DNA from: an uncultured bacterium
GTDB lineage: Bacteria > Bacillota_I > Bacilli_A > RFN20 > CAG-826
Length of the DNA stretch: 10,004 nt
Direction of reading: 5' to 3'
NCBI GenBank assembly: GCA_949290725.1
Contig: CASEST010000079.1
Coordinates: 1 to 10,004 of the forward strand
Shown here: one piece after another, positions 6,466 to 10,004 of the stretch
Numbering within the stretch: the first letter of the stretch is position 1
Layout of the letters: every line of letters begins with the position of its first letter
The notes under the pieces: generated by a model
The model's database searches: none
What the model saw: the letters and a program-made list of their open reading frames with translations, nothing else
Told to the model about the DNA's origin: nothing
Made by a program: the position numbers and the translations under genes

Positions 6466-8085
6466 ATGTTTGAAAATATGAAAAATAAGACGATTTATCA
6501 ATCGGTTTTTAATACAGCGACTACTTATCCAAAAAGAAAAGCCTTTTTTTATCAAGGAAAATATTATACTTACGAGCATTTATTAAAAAGAATAAATAGT
6601 TTTAGCGAAGAATTACTTAATTTAGGTTATAAAAAAGATGATGTAATAACATTTTGTTTGCCTAATATTCCAGAGGCTTTATATTTATTTTATGCAACTA
6701 ATCAAATCGGTGGAATTGCTAATTTAATTCACCCGTTGATGAAATTTGAACAACTTAAAGAAATTTTAATTAAAGTTAAATCAAATATTTTATTTGTTTT
6801 AGATACTCGCTATAACGAATTTAAAGCTTTAGAACAAGAAGGAATTAAAGTTTATCCCGTTTCACCAGTTTATGAAACAAATTTTATTTTAAAATTTGGG
6901 TATCGTCATCTAAATGCTAAAGATCTAAGTTTTTATAATGATAGTTCTTCATATGCTCATCTTGATAAATTTTATAATAACAAAGGAGTTGATGAATTTG
7001 ATTTAGATATCAATAAGGACGCGATTTATTTACATAGCGGTGGAACAACTGGAAGTCCAAAAACTATTGCATTATCTTCATCAGCTTTAAATTGCTTAAT
7101 TACTAATGCTTATGATGTCTTAGATTTTAATGATGGCGAAGTTACCTATATTTTATCAGTTTTGCCAATGTTCCATGGTTTTGGCTTAGCAATTTGTTGT
7201 CATATTGAATTATGTTTTGGCGGATGCGACATGTTAATGCCTAAATTTAACACTAAAGGAACAATAAAAATGTTAAAAAAGGGGAAATTAAATTATATTG
7301 CTGGCGTCCCTACTTTATATGAAGCTTTATTACGCAATAAAAAATTTAGCGGTAAAAAATTAAAGAATTTAAAGAATTGTTTTGTTGGAGGAGATTTCGT
7401 TAATCAATCTTTAGTTGATCGTTTTAATAAAAGAATGGAAGAAGCTGGTGCTTCTGTACGACTTTATGTTGGCTATGGGTTAACAGAAACAGTAACTGTT
7501 TGTGCGGTTAATACAACTAAAAATCATAAAGATGGAACTGTTGGAAAACCTTTATATAATGTTAAAGTCGATGTTATCGATGAAAATTTAAATATTTTAA
7601 ATAGAAATGAAGAAGGTGAATTGATAATTGCTGGAGAAACTTTAATGAATGGTTATCGATTTGGTAACGAAGAAGACAATAAAAATGTATTTTTAACAAT
7701 CAATAACACTAAATATATTCGAACAGGTGATTATGGTTTTGTTGATGATGAAGGATATATTCATTTTAAACAACGTATTAAAAGATTAATTAAGGTTGCT
7801 GGAATTAATATTTTCCCTAGCGAAGTAGAAAATGTTGTTTCTTCGCTTCCATTTGTTTTTGAATGTGCCGCAATTGGAGTAGAAGATCAAAAACTTGGTA
7901 ATATGATTAAATTATTTGTAGTTTTAGACCGTTCGTTTAAAAAGGATTATGCTGAATATAATAAACAAATTAATGAATTAATCGTGAATAAGTGCTCGGT
8001 TTATGCTAAACCAAAAGAGATTGTTTACATTGATTCATTGCCAAAAACTTTAATTGGTAAAGTTGATACAAAGTTATTAAAATAA
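6466..8085 (+). CDS. AMP-forming acyl-CoA ligase (fatty acid--CoA ligase-like)
   Basis: This adenylate-forming enzyme would activate a carboxylic acid with ATP and load it onto CoA or a carrier protein. All core motifs are present in order: the phosphate loop HSGGTTGSPK (190-199, a variant of TSGTTGxPK), MFHGFG (235-240), NYIAGVPTLYEALL (276-289), YGLTET (337-342), and RTGD (419-422) with ribose-binding D422. The hinge and A8 segment is at 437-453 (RIKRLIKVAGINIFPSE), and the A10 segment PKTLIGK supplies catalytic K532. The 539-residue length matches FadD-like ligases, and the VPTLYEALL region points to medium- or long-chain acyl substrates. The substrate is not certain. No transmembrane segment is evident, so it is cytosolic or peripheral. 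Unusually, it contains no tryptophan. It lies between two membrane proteins whose families handle acyl groups. Confidence 0.9.
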   Translation: MFENMKNKTIYQSVFNTATTYPKRKAFFYQGKYYTYEHLLKRINSFSEELLNLGYKKDDVITFCLPNIPEALYLFYATNQIGGIANLIHPLMKFEQLKEILIKVKSNILFVLDTRYNEFKALEQEGIKVYPVSPVYETNFILKFGYRHLNAKDLSFYNDSSSYAHLDKFYNNKGVDEFDLDINKDAIYLHSGGTTGSPKTIALSSSALNCLITNAYDVLDFNDGEVTYILSVLPMFHGFGLAICCHIELCFGGCDMLMPKFNTKGTIKMLKKGKLNYIAGVPTLYEALLRNKKFSGKKLKNLKNCFVGGDFVNQSLVDRFNKRMEEAGASVRLYVGYGLTETVTVCAVNTTKNHKDGTVGKPLYNVKVDVIDENLNILNRNEEGELIIAGETLMNGYRFGNEEDNKNVFLTINNTKYIRTGDYGFVDDEGYIHFKQRIKRLIKVAGINIFPSEVENVVSSLPFVFECAAIGVEDQKLGNMIKLFVVLDRSFKKDYAEYNKQINELIVNKCSVYAKPKEIVYIDSLPKTLIGKVDTKLLK

Positions 8086-8091
8086 TTATTG

Positions 8092-8772
8092 ATGAAAAGA
8101 AATTTTAAAGATTATTCGCTCTCTTTTTTATATGGTTTATCTTATGCCTTAATGATTATTACTTTTGCGATATTCTTTATTTTAATTTCGCGATGGTTTT
8201 TTTATATGCATATTGGTCCGCTTGATTTAATGGATCGATCCGGACGCAGTTATTTAGAAATAAAAGAAGCTTATGATGATATTTTAGATTCATTATTATT
8301 TTTTTATCCATTTAAAGAAGGAAATTTCCCATATAGCGAAAGTGGGATGTCTCATTTTTTAGATTGTATCCCATTATTTTTATTAAATAATATTACTTTA
8401 ATTGTTTCTTTTGCTGTTTTTATTAGTTTATTTATTTTAAATAAAAAGAAAGTTTTTAATAATGTAAAAATATTTTCTTTATTTACGTTTACCTCTTTAA
8501 TTCCATTATTTTTAACTTTTTTATTAATTATTGTAGCGATTATTGCTTCAATTGATTTTAATTTTGCTTTCACTATCTTTCATCATATCTTTTTTCCGGG
8601 GAAAGAGAACTGGTTTTTTGATTATTTAACTGATCCAATAATTCTTATTTTTAATATTCAATTTTTTATCGATTGTGCGATTTTAATCTTTTCAATTATT
8701 TTAATTTTCTATTCTTTACCAATTATTAAAGATATTAAAGAGAGAATAAAAAATAAAAAATCAGTAAGTTAA
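8092..8772 (+). CDS. DUF1461/TIGR01906 membrane protein, probable lipoprotein intramolecular transacylase (Lit-like)
   Basis: The 226-residue protein has four hydrophobic helices (about 12-37, 92-115, 127-153 and 182-212), with a long polar loop between the first two. The family signature is strong: SHFLD with H88 at the end of the loop, FHHIFFPG with H164/H165, then W174 and FDYLTDPIILIF (176-187), and FFIDC before the last helix. This is the DUF1461 family, which includes Lit of low-GC Gram-positives. Lit moves an acyl chain within a diacylglyceryl lipoprotein to make the lyso form, using two essential histidines; H88 and H164 fit those positions. I chose ATG at 8092; a TTG immediately upstream (8089) is also in frame. 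Neither has a Shine-Dalgarno, and the start lies six bases after the ligase stop, suggesting translational coupling. The stop codon lies inside the terminator. Equivalence to characterised Lit is an inference. Confidence 0.75.
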   Translation: MKRNFKDYSLSFLYGLSYALMIITFAIFFILISRWFFYMHIGPLDLMDRSGRSYLEIKEAYDDILDSLLFFYPFKEGNFPYSESGMSHFLDCIPLFLLNNITLIVSFAVFISLFILNKKKVFNNVKIFSLFTFTSLIPLFLTFLLIIVAIIASIDFNFAFTIFHHIFFPGKENWFFDYLTDPIILIFNIQFFIDCAILIFSIILIFYSLPIIKDIKERIKNKKSVS

Positions 8773-8784
8773 CTTACTGATTTT
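8757..8784. terminator. Bidirectional terminator between convergent genes
   Basis: The 28 bases form a perfect palindrome with 12-bp arms AAAATCAGTAAG (8757-8768) and CTTACTGATTTT (8773-8784) around TTAA. T-rich sequence follows on the plus strand and A-rich sequence precedes, so it can terminate both the plus-strand operon and the minus-strand kinase gene. The TAA of the Lit-like gene (8770-8772) lies in its loop and arm, and the kinase stop is two bases beyond. Confidence 0.88.
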
Positions 8785-8786
8785 AT

Positions 8787-10004
8787 TTATTTAAAATAAA
8801 TAATAAACTCACTACCTTTATTAATTTCACTATTAACAACAATTTTATAATTATATTTAATCGTGATATGTTTAACAATCGCTAAACCTAAACCATTACC
8901 TTTGTTATTAATCTTAATTGCTTCTTCACTGCGTTTAAAGCGAGTAAAGATTAAAGGGATCTCTTCTTTTTTAATTCCAATTCCTTCATCTTTGATTTTA
9001 AAATAATTATTGGTTAATTCAATAGTGATTTTTCCATCATTTTTATTATATTGAATCGCATTAATAATAAGATTATTAAAAAGCATCAATGCATCATTTT
9101 CTTCCATCATTAAACAAACTGAATCAGCTAAATTTAAATCAAGTTGAAGATTTCTTTCTTTTATTTTAAATTCATTTTCTTTTAATAGATTTAAAATTAT
9201 CTCTTTTAAGCTGATGGAAGATGGATGATGAATAATATTTAAATCATTTTCTAAAGAAGAAAGATAGAGCATATTATAAATTAAGGTTTTCATTCTTTTG
9301 GCTGAAGATAAAATAATTTTATTTGCTTCTTTAATTTCATTATCATTTAATAAATTATTATCAATCATTTCTTCATAAGCTAAGATTGTAGTTAAAGGCG
9401 ATTTTAATTCATGAGAGGAATTTTGAAAAAATTCACGTTTTATTTTTTCAGCATTTTTTAAAGAAGTAACATCCATGATTAAGATTGAATAATTAAGAAT
9501 ATTATCTTCTTGCATCTTGTTAAATAAGATTTCATAATTGTGATCATTTAAGGAATAATCCATTATTAGTGGAGTATTATTTTGATCAAGTTTTTCAATA
9601 TTCTCACTAAATTTAAGTGGAAATAGAAGATATTTATAAGAATGATTTAAAATATCTTCCTTTTTAACATTTAATAAATTTAAGACGAAGTCATTAATTA
9701 AAGTTATCTCTTTTTTCTCATTTAAAACGATTAAACCTTCTTCTAAATGGTTAATAATAAAATCGATTCGTTTATTTTCATTTTTTAAATTAGAAATATT
9801 TTTAATGATTAAATTACGACATTCATCGATTAAGGAAGATAAAACCTTTATTTCATCAACCTGATAATTGAGCGTATTAATTTTAACGACTTCACTTAAT
9901 TTATTAACCTCATTTTTTAAAATATTTATATTTTTCTTATAAAGATAATATAAGAAGAGATAGTAGAACAAGTTAAAAATTATTAATATAATCGAACCAT
10001 AAAT
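8787..10004 (-). CDS. Sensor histidine kinase, PhoR/WalK-like (5' end outside window)
   Basis: This is a two-component sensor kinase that would autophosphorylate on His and pass the phosphate to a response regulator. Residue numbers here count from the TTG at 9971, but the frame stays open to the right edge (IYGSIILIIFN upstream of it). The true start is therefore outside, and the edge residues form part of a transmembrane helix. After the helix comes a coiled-coil-like linker (about 12-65), a PAS-like domain (66-170, with EEGLIVLNEKKEITLIN), and the HisKA dimerisation helix with SSHELKSPLT and phospho-acceptor H187. The ATPase domain has N box NLIINAIQYN (300-309), DEGIGI (328-333), FTRFKR (342-347) and GNGLGLAIVKH (358-368). 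No typical HAMP domain is obvious. The response-regulator gene is expected upstream on the minus strand, outside this window. The signal sensed cannot be told. Confidence 0.92.
   Translation of the reverse strand: MYGSIILIIFNLFYYLFLYYLYKKNINILKNEVNKLSEVVKINTLNYQVDEIKVLSSLIDECRNLIIKNISNLKNENKRIDFIINHLEEGLIVLNEKKEITLINDFVLNLLNVKKEDILNHSYKYLLFPLKFSENIEKLDQNNTPLIMDYSLNDHNYEILFNKMQEDNILNYSILIMDVTSLKNAEKIKREFFQNSSHELKSPLTTILAYEEMIDNNLLNDNEIKEANKIILSSAKRMKTLIYNMLYLSSLENDLNIIHHPSSISLKEIILNLLKENEFKIKERNLQLDLNLADSVCLMMEENDALMLFNNLIINAIQYNKNDGKITIELTNNYFKIKDEGIGIKKEEIPLIFTRFKRSEEAIKINNKGNGLGLAIVKHITIKYNYKIVVNSEINKGSEFIIYFK

Noticed and set aside
8352..8573. Open frame of 73 codons on the minus strand
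   Set aside because: It is entirely antisense to the DUF1461 gene, whose family signature is clear. It is Lys/Asn-rich with no motif.
75..8772. Possible use of the mycoplasma code (TGA as Trp)
   Set aside because: All genes are intact under the standard code and the Trp codons examined in nrdA, nrdB and the acetyltransferase gene are TGG. The absence of TGA among eight stops is not surprising in such AT-rich DNA.
9969..9971. TTG at 9971-9969 (minus strand) as the start of the histidine kinase
   Set aside because: The frame continues without a stop to the window edge and encodes more hydrophobic residues of the same membrane helix. Starting here would cut that helix, so the gene is treated as partial.

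Overview
This is a strongly AT-rich stretch of bacterial DNA with standard-code genes. Every tryptophan codon I checked is TGG, no gene reads through TGA, and the stops are all TAA except one TAG. The base composition, the AAGGAG/AGGAGG-type ribosome sites and a Lit-type (DUF1461) membrane protein all point to a low-GC Gram-positive, most likely a gut Bacilli/Erysipelotrichia- or Mollicutes-related lineage. The assignment below phylum level is an inference.

Layout. Positions 75-3698 hold a two-gene class I ribonucleotide reductase operon (nrdA, nrdB), with a promoter in the first 50 bases and a strong hairpin terminator at 3704-3736. Position 3771 starts a short-chain dehydrogenase/reductase gene. 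It is followed by a small four-helix membrane protein of unknown function (4741-5313), which has its own extended -10 promoter, a near-perfect Shine-Dalgarno and a downstream hairpin. After a 170-base intergenic region rich in inverted repeats comes a tight three-gene transcription unit (5484-8772): an eight-helix HGSNAT/DUF1624-type membrane acetyltransferase, an AMP-forming acyl-CoA ligase, and a DUF1461/TIGR01906 membrane protein of the lipoprotein intramolecular transacylase (Lit) family. This unit converges on a PhoR/WalK-like sensor histidine kinase on the minus strand (8787 to beyond the right edge). A perfect palindrome between the two probably terminates transcription in both directions.

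How it fits together. nrdAB supplies deoxyribonucleotides. The small subunit is noteworthy because it keeps the radical tyrosine and an Asp first metal ligand, yet its short C-terminal tail and an extra conserved tyrosine resemble the chlamydial class Ic type. The 5484-8772 unit reads as an envelope acyl-modification cluster: a ligase that activates a carboxylic acid, a membrane protein of a family that passes acyl groups from CoA across the membrane, and a transacylase-family protein that rearranges acyl chains on lipoproteins. That joint function is an inference from gene order and families. No mobile elements, CRISPR arrays, tRNA or rRNA genes were seen.
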